DNA of 64,000 nucleotides. Origin: SPDF01 sp963699825 (GTDB lineage Bacteria; Gemmatimonadota; Gemmatimonadetes; Gemmatimonadales; GWC2-71-9). Shown in pieces: positions 48,774-59,707 of the stretch; position 1 is the stretch's first letter, and each line of letters begins with the position of its first letter. Position numbers and translations under genes: made by a program. The DNA lies in assembly GCA_963699825.1 (NCBI GenBank), contig CAVOVI010000004.1, positions 1 through 64,000 on the forward strand, written 5' to 3'. The notes beneath the pieces were generated by a model, which was not told where the DNA came from, made no database searches, and saw only the letters and a program-made list of their open reading frames with translations.

Positions 48774-49247
48774 TTACTCCGTAACCGTCAGCACTGCCTT
48801 CATCCCCATCGCGAGGTGCGGCAGGCAGTAGTACTTGTAGTCGCCCGTCGGCGCGCCGGCAAAGGAGATGCTGTAGATGGCGTCCTGCACGACGAGCATG
48901 GTGCCCGAGAGGGGCTGCATCTGGTCGGGCATGTTGGCGCCGAGGACGGCCGCTGCGCCGGCCGGAATGCTGTCGGCCCAGAAGGCGACGTTGTGCGGGC
49001 CGCCACTGGTGTTGTGGAAGTTCACAACGTCGCCGGCCTTGATGGTCAGGGCGGCGGGGGTGAAGTGATACGTCTTGCCGTCAAATTCCATCTTGACGTC
49101 GTGCGTGGCACCGGTCGTCGCGGGCGCGGCCGCGGGAGCCATGTCGGCCGCCGGGGTCGACACCGCAGCCTGCTCCGGAGCCTTGTTCTCACCGCCACAC
49201 GCCGCTGCCAACACGGCCAATCCTGCAACCAAGCTGATCTTCTTCAT
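48774..49247 (-). CDS. Plastocyanin-like copper-binding lipoprotein
   Basis: 157 residues; GGAGG precedes the ATG at 49247. A lipobox (AGLAVLAAACGGEN) and an Ala/Pro linker lead to a cupredoxin fold: YHFTPAALTIKAGDVVNFHN, GGPHNVAFWADSIPAGAA and DYKYYCLPHLAMGMKAVLTV. All four type-1 copper ligands (His, Cys, His, Met) are present, as in plastocyanins. It is probably a periplasmic electron carrier, conceivably accepting electrons from alternative complex III encoded 3.5 kb away (inference). Confidence 0.85.
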   Translation of the reverse strand: MKKISLVAGLAVLAAACGGENKAPEQAAVSTPAADMAPAAAPATTGATHDVKMEFDGKTYHFTPAALTIKAGDVVNFHNTSGGPHNVAFWADSIPAGAAAVLGANMPDQMQPLSGTMLVVQDAIYSISFAGAPTGDYKYYCLPHLAMGMKAVLTVTE

Positions 49248-49437
49248 CGCTGCCAAACCTCCGAAGAACTGATGAGTTATCCCGCCCGCCCATGTCCGCC
49301 CAGCCCTGGCCCACAAGTGCGGACCATCTTGTGAACGAAGGTGCAAAGATAACAGAGGACCCCCCGACCACGCGAGTCTCCCCCGGAGCGGCTATCATTC
49401 GCCGCTGATCATCGGACATCACTCTCACCGGACCCCC

Positions 49438-50178
49438 ATGCCCACGCCTCCACCCTGCAAGTCCCTCGGCCGGCAGTGCCGCTACCTCGACGTGACTCTC
49501 CGGATCGGCAAGCTGGAGGATGGGCCGGAATCGCTGGACCACGAGGCCACCTGGCTGCTCGGCCACACCGACCGGATGGACTTCGGCAGGCTCCACGTCC
49601 GGAAGGGGGAGTTGCTGGTCGACACCCGGCTGCATGTCCCCTGCAAGCACTTCAAGGAGGAGGACGGCCGCGCCAACTGCCGAGCGCATGGCTTCAAGGG
49701 AAATTCCCCTGCCCGCCCCCGTCGCCTTGCGCAACCGAGACAGTTGGGTGGAAACCGCTTTCGTCTGGTAGATCACCGGCGGCTCGTGGCTCGCCCCGCC
49801 GTGGACGTCAAGGCGGGGCTTCCCGTCGTCGGAACCAACCCCTGCCTCGGCGCCCCCTGCAAGACGGCTGAGCACACCCGCGCCGCGGCCTGCTGCCGCG
49901 ACCTGCAGGTTGAGATCATGTGCACTCCAGAGGAAACCCGGCTGGAGGCCCTGGTCTACGCCCGCCAGTCTCCCTACCTGTGCAAGACGGAACGGAACGA
50001 GGAGGACTCCATCGAGTCGGAGATGATCTCGGCGTGCGGGTACCTGGGAGAGGATGGAGTGGCGTGCAGTCTCCACGGCCGCCTCCGCGAAGATGGCAGG
50101 CCGGCCAAACCGGATCTCTGCAGCACCTGGCCCGAAGGGGGAGATCTGATGCACCCGGGGTGTGTGTTTAAGAAGTAG
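49438..50178 (+). CDS. Cys-rich protein, function unknown
   Basis: 246 residues with many cysteines in pairs: LHVPCKHFKEEDGRANCRAH, NPCLGAPCKTAEH, AACCRDLQVEIMC, SPYLCKTERNEED and ISACGYLGEDGVACSLHGR. The N- and C-terminal thirds look like two metal-binding halves. The middle (about residues 92-130) is Arg/Pro-rich and unlike the rest, and a neighbouring frame reads ALRNRDSWVETAFVW there. Two compensating frame changes in the middle are therefore possible. The family is not recognised. It could bind iron-sulfur or zinc. Confidence 0.6.
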   Translation: MPTPPPCKSLGRQCRYLDVTLRIGKLEDGPESLDHEATWLLGHTDRMDFGRLHVRKGELLVDTRLHVPCKHFKEEDGRANCRAHGFKGNSPARPRRLAQPRQLGGNRFRLVDHRRLVARPAVDVKAGLPVVGTNPCLGAPCKTAEHTRAAACCRDLQVEIMCTPEETRLEALVYARQSPYLCKTERNEEDSIESEMISACGYLGEDGVACSLHGRLREDGRPAKPDLCSTWPEGGDLMHPGCVFKK

Positions 50179-50208
50179 GCGGGGAAGCGGGGCCGAATGT
50201 CGTCAGTC

Positions 50209-50273
50209 GTCATTCCCGCGCAAGCGGGAATCCAGAGGCCATCACGCTGGACCCCCGCTTTCGCGGGGGTGAC
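50209..50273. repeat. Paired-hairpin repeat element (REP/dRS3-like)
   Basis: GTCATTCCCGCGCAAGCGGG at the left and CCCCGCTTTCGCGGGGGTGA at the right enclose about 22 bp. It has the same design as 44356-44423, with different stems. Confidence 0.75.
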
Positions 50274-50299
50274 GATCAGGCGCGGGGGTGACGATCAGG
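50262..50299 (+). repeat. 19-bp perfect tandem duplication
   Basis: CGCGGGGGTGACGATCAGG occurs at 50262-50280 and again at 50281-50299. The second copy abuts the 108-bp repeat. It may mark slippage, or a target duplication when one element landed next to the other. Confidence 0.8.
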
Positions 50300-50406
50300 C
50301 GCTCTGACGGAGCCGATCAACCGGGACGAATTGCTCATCCGGCACGTCTGGTTGAATTCGTTTGAATAGGGGTGGGCGTAAGCCCACCCCGGTGGGTCCG
50401 CCCGCG
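50299..50406 (+). repeat. 108-bp dispersed repeat, copy 2
   Basis: Gap-free partner of 35266-35373, with the same 9-bp hairpin stem (GGGGTGGGC at 50369-50377, loop GTAA, GCCCACCCC at 50382-50390). The loop changes between copies while the stem is conserved, which argues for selection on the hairpin. It is in the same orientation as copy 1. Confidence 0.75.
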
Positions 50407-50603
50407 AACGGCGATGCCATGTTGCGCGGATCCATGCCCACCCCCGGTGGGCCCGCCCACCTGCCCCGCTGCCCCGCCGCCCCACCTGCGTGGTGTGCAT
50501 ACCCGCACCCCCCATACGTCTCCTACCCAGATGGCAATTGGGCCCAAAATCACCATATTTCACATAGACTTGTAGCCTTGCTCCTCCTTTGCAAAGGCCC
50601 GGC

Positions 50604-51125
50604 GTGCGCGACGAGATCGAAACCCTCTACCTGACGACCTATGCCGCCGTGGTGCGGTTCCTGTACCGCAAGGTGTGGGATGAGGATCGGGCAGAGGATC
50701 TGGCGCAGGAGGTCTTCGTCCGGGCGATGCGCCATCGGCCGGAGAAGCCGCGGGCGTGGGTGTTCGCGGTGGCGGCCAATCTGGCCCGCGACGAGGCCCG
50801 GTCCGCCATCCGGCGGAGAAAGCACCTGACGCTGCTCACCAACGAGCCAACGCAGCGGCATCAGGTGGAGCCCGTCGGTGAAGAGAACCTCGAGCACGAC
50901 GAGAAGATGGAAAAGGTGCGGGTAGCCCTCGCCGAACTCTCCCAGCGGGACCGGGACGTCCTCCTGCTCTGGGATGCCGGGCTCAGCTACCCCGAAATCG
51001 CCGAGCAATCGGGACTGGCCGTCGGTGCCGTGGGAACGACCCTGGCACGCGCACGGAAGCGTCTCATCGAAGCCCATGATCGCATGGAAGCGGAACGGAA
51101 ACGGAAACATGCCGCGCACTCCTGA
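50604..51125 (+). CDS. ECF-type RNA polymerase sigma factor
   Basis: 173 residues from a GTG at 50604, with AAAGG 6 nt upstream (a TTG at 50589 is possible). Region 2 has FLYRKVWDEDRAEDLAQEVF and AWVFAVAANLARDEARSA. Region 4 has ALAELSQRDRDVLLLWDAGL and YPEIAEQSGLAVGAVGTTLA, binding -10 and -35 elements respectively. It is followed by an overlapping anti-sigma gene. It is a candidate reader of the ECF-type promoters at 16621 and 22832, although those could belong to another sigma factor. Confidence 0.9.
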   Translation: MRDEIETLYLTTYAAVVRFLYRKVWDEDRAEDLAQEVFVRAMRHRPEKPRAWVFAVAANLARDEARSAIRRRKHLTLLTNEPTQRHQVEPVGEENLEHDEKMEKVRVALAELSQRDRDVLLLWDAGLSYPEIAEQSGLAVGAVGTTLARARKRLIEAHDRMEAERKRKHAAHS

Positions 51126-52134
51126 ACCCCTGCGCCACATTCCCGAAGAGGAACTGCACGCCTATCTCGATCAGGCACTGAGCCGGTCGCAGTGCGTGGA
51201 GATTGAGCACCACCTCGCCGGATGCGGGGTCTGCCGCGCCGACCGCGACGCAATTGCCGCGCTCCGCGACCGCACGACCGCTCTTCTGGTCACGGCGGCA
51301 CCGCACCGGATTCGGCCCCGGCCGTACGCGGAATTGTCAGCGACGTTCCACCAGGAGCGCTCCACCCGGAGCCGCCGGCTGCACCACGCCGCCTGGGCTG
51401 CCAGCGTAGTGGCGGCCATCGGCTTCGGCTGGGGAATGAATCAGTGGTTTGTTGCGGGGGTGCCTGCCGACCCGGTCGCCACGGCCAACTCCGCCCCCGC
51501 CCCGACCCAGCCCGTTGCCACGTCGGCACCGGCTGGGAACCCAACCGGGGTGCAGGCCGCGACGCCCGTTGAGACTCCGGCCCGTGCCAGCACCCCTCCC
51601 GCCAGACGTAACTCCAGGCCCACACCCTCCCCCACCACAGCGGACCAACCCGACGCCCTCCCGCCGGTGGACGCCGAGCCGCCGCGGCCCTCGGGCACCT
51701 CCTTGGCGTCGGTCGCCGGCACGTCGGCGACGTTGGAACCGGTGCTTCCCGGGGTCTGGCGGACCGTCTCCTTTACCAACGCGCAGTCGGCGCAGGAGGA
51801 GTGGGTCCCCCGGGTCGAGGGTGTCCCGGTCGTCCAGGTGAAGCAGCGCCAGGCGCCGGAGGGCGGACGGCCGATCACCCTGGTGACGCAGCTCCTCGCC
51901 AACGGTGAGGTGATCAGCACCGTCGAGGGCCCCGCCACGGAGGTCGCCGCACTCCTCTCCCAGCAGCCGGGCCAGAGCGCCAGCGCCGAACTCACGGACA
52001 TGGAAGTCACGTCGCCGCCGGCACCGGGCGATGCGAACCGGCCGGCTGCGCCTGGCAACGGGCCGCGGACCCTCGCCATCTTCGGGAGCGCCCCGTCCGA
52101 TTCGTTGAAGGCGTTCATGTTGAGGGTGAAGTAA
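51109..52134 (+). CDS. Membrane anti-sigma factor with zinc-binding zf-HC2 domain
   Basis: 341 residues, overlapping the sigma gene by 17 bp. The N-terminal anti-sigma domain has HIPEEELHAYLDQAL and the HxxxCxxC motif EIEHHLAGCGVCRAD. One membrane segment follows (HHAAWAASVVAAIGFGWG). A long Pro/Ala-rich periplasmic linker and a beta-rich domain complete it (LPGVWRTVSFTNAQSAQEEW; ITLVTQLLANGEVIS). It holds the sigma factor at the membrane and probably releases it on an envelope signal. Confidence 0.85.
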   Translation: MPRTPEPLRHIPEEELHAYLDQALSRSQCVEIEHHLAGCGVCRADRDAIAALRDRTTALLVTAAPHRIRPRPYAELSATFHQERSTRSRRLHHAAWAASVVAAIGFGWGMNQWFVAGVPADPVATANSAPAPTQPVATSAPAGNPTGVQAATPVETPARASTPPARRNSRPTPSPTTADQPDALPPVDAEPPRPSGTSLASVAGTSATLEPVLPGVWRTVSFTNAQSAQEEWVPRVEGVPVVQVKQRQAPEGGRPITLVTQLLANGEVISTVEGPATEVAALLSQQPGQSASAELTDMEVTSPPAPGDANRPAAPGNGPRTLAIFGSAPSDSLKAFMLRVK

Positions 52135-52180
52135 GCGGGAAAGCGGGAAAGCGGGAAAGCGGGAAAGCGGGAAAGCGGGG
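52135..52180 (+). repeat. Octamer tandem repeat after stop codon
   Basis: Five perfect GCGGGAAA units directly after the TAA, then GCGGGG and CCGACGAAAG. It belongs to the same kind of array as at 35194-35233. The convergent actF gene has a reversed GCGGGGAAG-type motif beyond its own stop (52248-52277). Confidence 0.75.
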
Positions 52181-52277
52181 CCGACGAAAGCCAAATGGGG
52201 ACGATGCCGCAAGGCACTGTCCCCATTCGTGTTCACGCATCGATCGTCCCCGCTTCCCCGCTGTCGTTCTTCCCCGC

Positions 52278-53621
52278 CTACGTCGCTTCCGGATCCGCCA
52301 GGAAGTCCTTCGCCCCCTCATCGTGGTCGTAGTGATCTTCGATCGCGTGGTGGCGTTCGGCCGTGACGGTGATTTCCGCCAGGCGGGGTGACACCATGGG
52401 GAAGCGCCGGGCAAAGAGCCCATAGGTCAGGAAGAAGAGCCCGGCCATCAGCAGCGTCGGACCGAGTTCGGGAAGCCCGAAGATCGGGCCGTCGAGTTCG
52501 GTGACCGACGGCATGACCATCAGGTACCGCTCCAGCCAGAGCGCCACGAGCGAGACGGTGGCGAAGAGCGCCATGGTGCCGGGGAACTTCTTCGGCGCCA
52601 CGCCGAGGAGGCCGATGAACGGAATGAGGAACATGCCGAGGAAGACGGCGCGGCCGATCGGGAGCCACGAGCCCCAGAGGCGCGCGAAGACGAAGCCGGT
52701 CTCCTCGGGGAGGTTGCCGTACCAGATGACAAGGAACTGGGCGAACATCAGGTAGGCCCAGAACACCGTGAAGCCGAAACAGAGCTTGCCGAGGTCATGG
52801 CGCTGCTTCGGCGAGATGAGATTCCAGACGCCGGTCTGGGTCCCGGCGTACATCACCGTGACCGCGAGCAGCATGTGGGCGCCGAGAAAGGAGCCCATGA
52901 AGTAGAAGCCGCCGAGCAGGTTCGAGAACCAGTGCGGCTGCAGCGCCATGATGCCGTCGAAGGCCACCAGCGTGAAGACCAGCGCATACGTGGCCGCGAA
53001 GAGCGGGCCCATCCGGGCGAGACGCGCCTCGTTCGCGGCGCGGCCTGCCTCGCTGTTGTCGAACCCCGCCAGCATCCGGTCGTAGCGCGCCCGGCGGGCG
53101 CCGTCAGCCTGCTCGAGGGTGTCGGCGATATCCGGCAGGAGGTCGGCGCGGATCAGCTGCCAGCCGAGGTAATAGAGCGCGGAGAGGCCGACGAAGAGCC
53201 GCCCGAACATCCACGGCTTCGAGAGCCAGAGCGCCTTGCCGTGCGCCATCGAGTGCAGCTGCTCGTGCATCGGCCCGTAGATGTGGTCGTAGCCGAGGGT
53301 GAAGATCAGCACCAGCCCGATGAGCGAGATCGGGAAGAAGGCCACCGCCGCCTCGGCGAACCGCAGCACGACGCCCGACCACTTGGCCTTGACGATCTTG
53401 TGTACCGCGGCGATGGCCACCGACCCGCCGGCCAGCCCGGTGAAATAGAGCCAGTTGACGTGGAAGAGCTGCCAGGCCCGGTCCGCCTCGCCGCCGGAGA
53501 GCGACAGGGCAAAGAGGACGGCGCCGGCGAGCGCGAGGATACCGCCGCCGAGGACGAAGAGCTGGAACCGACCGCCGAGGAGCTGGCCGGAAAGCTCACC
53601 GCGGAGCTTCGCGTCGCTCAT
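52278..53621 (-). CDS. actF: Alternative complex III subunit F (quinol-binding membrane subunit)
   Basis: 447 residues; the ATG at 53621 overlaps the actE stop. About ten membrane segments are seen, e.g. LFVLGGGILALAGAVLFAL, FAEAAVAFFPISLIGLVLIF, LFAATYALVFTLVAFDGIM and FGFTVFWAYLMFAQFLVIWY. ActF resembles ActC/NrfD and is a membrane core subunit of alternative complex III, a quinol-oxidising complex that replaces cytochrome bc1. The cytoplasmic tail is His/Asp-rich (AIEDHYDHDEG). It is the last gene of the act operon in this window. Confidence 0.88.
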   Translation of the reverse strand: MSDAKLRGELSGQLLGGRFQLFVLGGGILALAGAVLFALSLSGGEADRAWQLFHVNWLYFTGLAGGSVAIAAVHKIVKAKWSGVVLRFAEAAVAFFPISLIGLVLIFTLGYDHIYGPMHEQLHSMAHGKALWLSKPWMFGRLFVGLSALYYLGWQLIRADLLPDIADTLEQADGARRARYDRMLAGFDNSEAGRAANEARLARMGPLFAATYALVFTLVAFDGIMALQPHWFSNLLGGFYFMGSFLGAHMLLAVTVMYAGTQTGVWNLISPKQRHDLGKLCFGFTVFWAYLMFAQFLVIWYGNLPEETGFVFARLWGSWLPIGRAVFLGMFLIPFIGLLGVAPKKFPGTMALFATVSLVALWLERYLMVMPSVTELDGPIFGLPELGPTLLMAGLFFLTYGLFARRFPMVSPRLAEITVTAERHHAIEDHYDHDEGAKDFLADPEAT

Positions 53622-54199
53622 CACTGGCCTCCCGTCGGCTGCGGGGCCGCCGCCTGCAGCTGCCGCACGTAGTTGACGACCTGCCAGCGGTCGTCCTGCT
53701 CGGTGATCTTGTCGCCGTACTTGCCCATGATGCCCCGGCCATAGCGCGTGATGCTGTAGAGGTAGCCGTCGCTGTACCCCATGGCGCGCGCCGTCAGGAT
53801 CGAGGGGGCGGCGACCTTCGGCCCGACCGGCCCGTCCCCGGCGCCCGCCACACCATGGCACACCGCGCAGAAGGTCTGGTACAGGGTGTCACCGCGAGCG
53901 CTGGGGACCCCGTCGGTCGGGTTCACGAGTTTGTCCGCCGTGGTCGTGTTGCCGGTGGCCCATTCTGCCGACCAGTCCACCTCGCCGCCGGTGACGGGCA
54001 CGGTGCCGGGGGGCGTGTTGCGTGGAATGCCCAGCCGGGAATAGGGAAAGACGGCCTGCGATGAAATCATGTGGTCGAACCACGGCACCTGCGCCAGGAG
54101 GTTGTCCGGCGAGGGCACGTCGTTGTACCAGCTGTTGCAGCCGGTGGTGGCCGCGGCCAGGAGCGCGAGGGCGAAGGCCGGATGCGCGCTACGACGCAT
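53621..54199 (-). CDS. actE: Alternative complex III monoheme cytochrome c subunit E
   Basis: 192 residues. A lipoprotein-type signal (FALALLAAATTGCNSWYND) precedes a single heme-binding motif CAVCHG, with axial Met in the GYSDGYLYSITRYGRGIMG region. Ends overlap: 11 bp with actD and 4 bp with actF. It is the periplasmic electron exit of the complex toward a soluble carrier or terminal oxidase. Confidence 0.88.
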   Translation of the reverse strand: MRRSAHPAFALALLAAATTGCNSWYNDVPSPDNLLAQVPWFDHMISSQAVFPYSRLGIPRNTPPGTVPVTGGEVDWSAEWATGNTTTADKLVNPTDGVPSARGDTLYQTFCAVCHGVAGAGDGPVGPKVAAPSILTARAMGYSDGYLYSITRYGRGIMGKYGDKITEQDDRWQVVNYVRQLQAAAPQPTGGQ

Positions 54200-54697
54200 G
54201 CGTCACCTCCACCGAGCCGGCGCGCTTGAGCAGGGTCTCGACCGCGGCAGCCTGCTCGGCGCGGCAGGGCACGAACACGCCGATCTGGTCATCGGAGAAC
54301 TTCTCGCTGTAGGGGACCCGCTTGCGGGCGTTGACCACCGACATGATGATGACCCCCGCCACCGTACTGAGGGCGCCGAGCAGGATCATCAACTCGAATC
54401 CGAGCACCACGTACGGCGGGACCGTCGCGATCGGCTTGCCGCCGACCAGGAGCGGCCAGTTGTTGGACATCCAGAAGGTCATTGCGAAGCCCGCCGCACA
54501 CCCGGTCAGCCCGCCGACCAGGGTGAAGAGGCGGACCGGGCTCACCGGGTGATCGAGGGCTTCCTCGATCTCGTGGTTGGGCGCCGGCGTGTACACGGTC
54601 AGGTCCTTGTGCCCCTGCGCCTTCAGCGCGCGAATCGCGTCGGTCGCGGCGTCGACGTGGATGAAGCTGGCGAGGACGCCGGGCGTCATGGTCGCCA

Positions 54698-54699
<2 letters not shown>
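54189..54699 (-). CDS. actD: Alternative complex III subunit D
   Basis: About 170 residues from the ATG at 54699, overlapping the actC stop. Two membrane segments (VGGLTGCAAGFAMTFWM and VLGFELMILLGALSTVAGVI) are preceded by a cytoplasmic domain (FIHVDAATDAIRALKAQGHK; LTVYTPAPNHEI), the DUF3341 pattern typical of ActD. Confidence 0.88.
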
Positions 54700-56032
<1,333 letters not shown>

Positions 56033-56034
56033 CG

Positions 56035-59000
56035 TTACGCCTCCACCCCGTTGAGGACCTTGGCCAGGTAGGTGACGGACGACCGCACGTTGGTCTCCTC
56101 AAAGACGTGGTACCCGCGCGGATCGGCCGCGCTCATCGCCACCCGGCTGTTCGGGTCCATCCGGTCGCCGAAGATGATGGCGTCCGACGGACAGGCCTGC
56201 GCGCAGGCGCTGGTCACGTCACCGTCGCGGAGTGCGCGGTGCTGCAGCGCGGCCTCGTTCTGCGCGCCACGGATCCGCTGCACGCAGAAGGTGCACTTCT
56301 CCATCACGCCGCGCGCCCGCACCGTCACGTCGGGATTGAGCTGCAGGTTGAGCGGCTCCGGGAACGCCTTCTTGTTGTAGGCGAACCAGTTGAAGTACCG
56401 GACCTTGAAGGGGCAGTTGTTGCTGCAGTACCGCGTGCCGACACACCGGTTGTAGACCTGGCCGTTGAGGCCGTCCGGCGTGTGGTAGGCCGCGTACACC
56501 GGGCAGACCGGTTCGCACGGGGCGTTGGCGCAGTGCTGGCAGAGCATCGGCACGAAGCGCGCCTCCAGCGGCTCGCCGTCCTCGCCTCCCTCGTAGTACC
56601 GCTCGATCCGCATCCAGCTCATCTCGCGGCCGCGCAGCACCTCCGACTCACCGACGGTCGGGATGTTGTTCTCGGCGTAACAGGCGGTGACGCAGGCGGA
56701 GCAACCGGTGCACTTGGCCAGGTCGATCGTCATCCCCCACTGCGGATGGTCGCCGACGTAGTTGCCCTTGAGCGTCGCGGCCTTCTGCGCCGCCGCGAAC
56801 CCGGCAATCGCCTCGAGCTCCCCCGGGGTGTTGATCTCGTGCGCCCCGCTGCCCGCCGCCTCGTGGTGGGCCTCTTCGGGGGTCAGCCCCTTCTGCGCGG
56901 CGGCCAGCGGCATCGCCTCGGCGATCCCACGGCCAAGCTGCCGGTTGTTGCCCTCGGTCTTGGCCACCTTCTGGTAGCGACGGGTCTTCTCCAACCGGAC
57001 CCGCGTGGATACGTACGGCACGAAGGCCGCGTCCCCCGGGGCCGCCAGCAGGTCGAGCGCATTGGCGCCGCGGCCGGTGGCGTACTCACCGAAGTTGGTG
57101 TGTCCATATCCGAGCGGTGCCGAGACGACGTCGCGGCGCACGCCGGGGTAGAGATAGGCCGGCGCCTCGATGCTGCCCGATGCGGAGACGAGGCGAACGA
57201 TCTCCCCCTCGCGGATATCGAGCTCGGCGGCCGTCTCCGGATGGATTTCCACCCACGACTGCCAGGTGATCTTGGTGACGGGGTCGGGATTCTCCAGCAG
57301 CCACGGCTTGTCGGCGCCGCGTCCGTCGTAGAGCATCGAGGAGGCAGACGGCGCGAAGAGGAATTCGCCCTCGCCGGTGAAGGCGGGCGAGGTACCGATC
57401 ACCTGCGCGGCGCCGGACGCCAGGCGCACCGCTGTCGGCGTCGGCGCGGCGTCGTAGATGCCGCCCTGCGCCAGCGTGCTGACCCACCAGCCGGGGAAAT
57501 CGATGACCCCGTGCTGCATCGCTGCAATCCGCCACTGTTCCTTGAGGTACGCCTCCCATGAGTCGGCCTGAAGCCCGGCAAGCGGACCACCCACCGCCTT
57601 GGCGACCCGCAAGGAGCACTTCGCCCGTCGGCAGGGTGTCGAACACCGGCTCCATGACCGGCTGCATCAGCGACTGAATCCCGGCGCGCGGGCGGAGGTC
57701 ATCCCAGCGCTCGAGGCCATGCGACTGTGGCAGGAGGAGGTCACACATCGCAGCGGTCTCGTCGAGCACCAGCGCGGTGGACACCTTGTACGGCACCTTG
57801 GCCATGGCCTCGGCAAAGCCGGAGCTCTTCGGCAGGGCGTAGACCGGATTCGCGTCATGCACCAGGAGCACCGCGATCTGACCGGCCTCCATCTCCTTCT
57901 GGAGCGCGGCAAGCGAGGCGTATCCATCGCCTGCCTCGAGGTCGGCACCGAAGCGCACCGTCTGGCCGACGTTGCCGGCCACATAGTTCAGGATGTTGAC
58001 GGCGGCGCAGACCTGCGCGGCGCCGGCGTGCTGGCTGCCGATGCCGCCGGCCACCGCCAGGCTCGGCTCGGCCGACGCGAACTCCCGGGCCAACAGCTTG
58101 ATCTGCTCGGCCGTCAGTCCGGTCTGCTGCGCGATCTGTTCCGGCGCGTACGCCGCGAGCATGCCCCGCAACGCCACCGCATCCGAAGGCGCGCTGCTCC
58201 GCTCCGCCAGGATCACCTGCGCCATTGAGAGCGCAATCGCCGCCTCGGCGCCCGGCACGATGGCGAACCACTCGTCGGCGTTCATCCCGGTGAGGGACAT
58301 CCGCGGTGCGAGGGCCACGTGACGGGACATCGTGCCGTCGTGGTATCCGTGGGAGGCGGCGAACCCGCGCTGGTTCTCGACCGGCGCGAGCCAGGTCTCG
58401 AGAAAGTCGGCGCCGAAGGAGAGCACGAACCTGGCGCTCGCGAAGTCATGTGCCGGAAGGCCGTCGACCCCGAAGACCTGGCGGTTGGCTTCGCGCATCG
58501 GCTCGTTATCGAACGGCTGGTAGCGGACGACTTTGCCGCCCAGTGCCGCGGTCCACGAGGCCAGCAGGTCGGAGAAGGTCCCACGCCCAGCGCCTGAGAT
58601 GACGGCCAACTTGCCGCCGGCTGCGCTCGCCTTGGCGGCAAACTCCGCCACCGCATCGGCCCACGCGATGTCCGACGTGCCACCGCCCGGCTGCTGCTGC
58701 TTCGGCCCGCGCACACGGTTCGGATTGTAGAGCGACTGCAGACCAGCCTGACCCCGGGCGCAGAGCTTCCCGGCATTGACCGGGTGCGCGGGGTTGCCCT
58801 CGAGCTTGATGGCCCGGGCCTCGCGAGTCTTCACATGCAACCCGCACCCGGCAGCACACTCGGTGCAGGTGCTGGAATAGAAGGTGGGAATCCCGGGCAC
58901 CTGGTCCTCGGACTGCACCAGGTACGGGATCAGCTTCTGTACCCGGTCCGTGGAGCAGCCGGTCAGCGCCGCCGTGCCCGCCCCGGTCACGCCGAGGACG

Positions 59001-59047
59001 GTCAGGAAGCGCCGTCGGTCCATCCCGTTGTCTTGCATCTCGTCCAT
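56035..59047 (-). CDS. actB: Alternative complex III molybdopterin-like/iron-sulfur subunit B (one frameshift)
   Basis: About 1000 residues. The Tat signal MDRRRFLTVLGVTG is followed by CTECAAGCGLHVKTREARAI, a CISM-type catalytic domain that in ActB lacks molybdopterin. The C-terminal domain has four cubane sites: CTGCSACVTACYAENN, CQHCANAPCEPVCP, CVGTRYCSNNCPF and CTFCVQRIRG with CAQACP. The frame changes near 57605 within an otherwise continuous alignment. It passes electrons from quinol to the heme subunits. Confidence 0.87.
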
Positions 59048-59073
59048 TGCTGCGCCTCGAGGGCTGGCAGTCG

Positions 59074-59667
59074 CTAGTAGTGGCAGACGGAACAGTCGCG
59101 CGACACGTTCCGCTCCAGGTGGCAGTTGATGCAGAAGCCCATGTTGTTCACGTTGTTGACCTTGAACACCTGAGGCGTCCGCGTCACGTCGCCGTGGCAG
59201 GTGGCGCAGGCGTTCGGCCCCATCGCGTTGATGTGACGCATGTGGGGGAAGTGGGCGTGCCGGGCGAGGAAATAGACCCGGTTCCACTCGACCGGCGTGC
59301 TGGTGTTGTAGGACTCGCGGACCTTGGCGATCTCCCGCTGGGCCGTGGAATCAGTGCCGCCGATGACGAGGTGGCAGTTCATGCAGGTGCCCATGCTCGG
59401 GATCCCGGGCTCCGAGGAGACCGAGACCGAGTAGTGGCAGTACTGACAGTTGATCTTGTATTGGCCGGCGTGAATGTCGTGACGGAAGAAGATCGGCTGG
59501 CGCGGCCCCTTCAACGCCGCCGAATCGGCGGGCGTCAGGTTCGGGGCAATGAGCGAGTCGTTGACGGCCGGCGCTGTCTGCCTGGTGGCCGCGGCATCTC
59601 GGGCGAGAAACGCCACAGCCAGCGTCAGGAGCAGCGTTCCGCCGAACACCGAGGCCAGCTTACGCAT
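59074..59667 (-). CDS. actA: Alternative complex III pentaheme cytochrome c subunit A
   Basis: 197 residues; an N-terminal signal/anchor (SVFGGTLLLTLAVAFLA) and five CxxCH sites: CQYCH, CMNCH, CATCH, CINCH and CSVCH. Five hemes are standard for ActA. It is the first gene of the operon actABCDEF. A sigma-70 promoter (59773-59800) and a CRP/FNR-like dyad (59708-59727) lie upstream. Confidence 0.9.
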   Translation of the reverse strand: MRKLASVFGGTLLLTLAVAFLARDAAATRQTAPAVNDSLIAPNLTPADSAALKGPRQPIFFRHDIHAGQYKINCQYCHYSVSVSSEPGIPSMGTCMNCHLVIGGTDSTAQREIAKVRESYNTSTPVEWNRVYFLARHAHFPHMRHINAMGPNACATCHGDVTRTPQVFKVNNVNNMGFCINCHLERNVSRDCSVCHY

Positions 59668-59707
59668 GAGCCGTCACCATAATCCAGGAGGGAGAGCGAA
59701 ACTGCCG

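Larger units (their letters stand above)
50179..50603. other. Repeat-rich intergenic region
   Basis: It holds GCGGGGAA-GCGGGG right after the stop, the paired-hairpin element, a 19-bp tandem duplication, the 108-bp repeat and a further CCACCCCCGGTGGG motif at 50438. The AT-rich piece near 50535-50575 is the likely promoter zone of the sigma-factor operon; no clear consensus was found. Confidence 0.5.

Noticed and set aside
52248..52277. Intrinsic terminator between the convergent anti-sigma and actF genes
   Set aside because: G/C-rich repeats are present, but no clean stem-loop with U-run was found on either strand.
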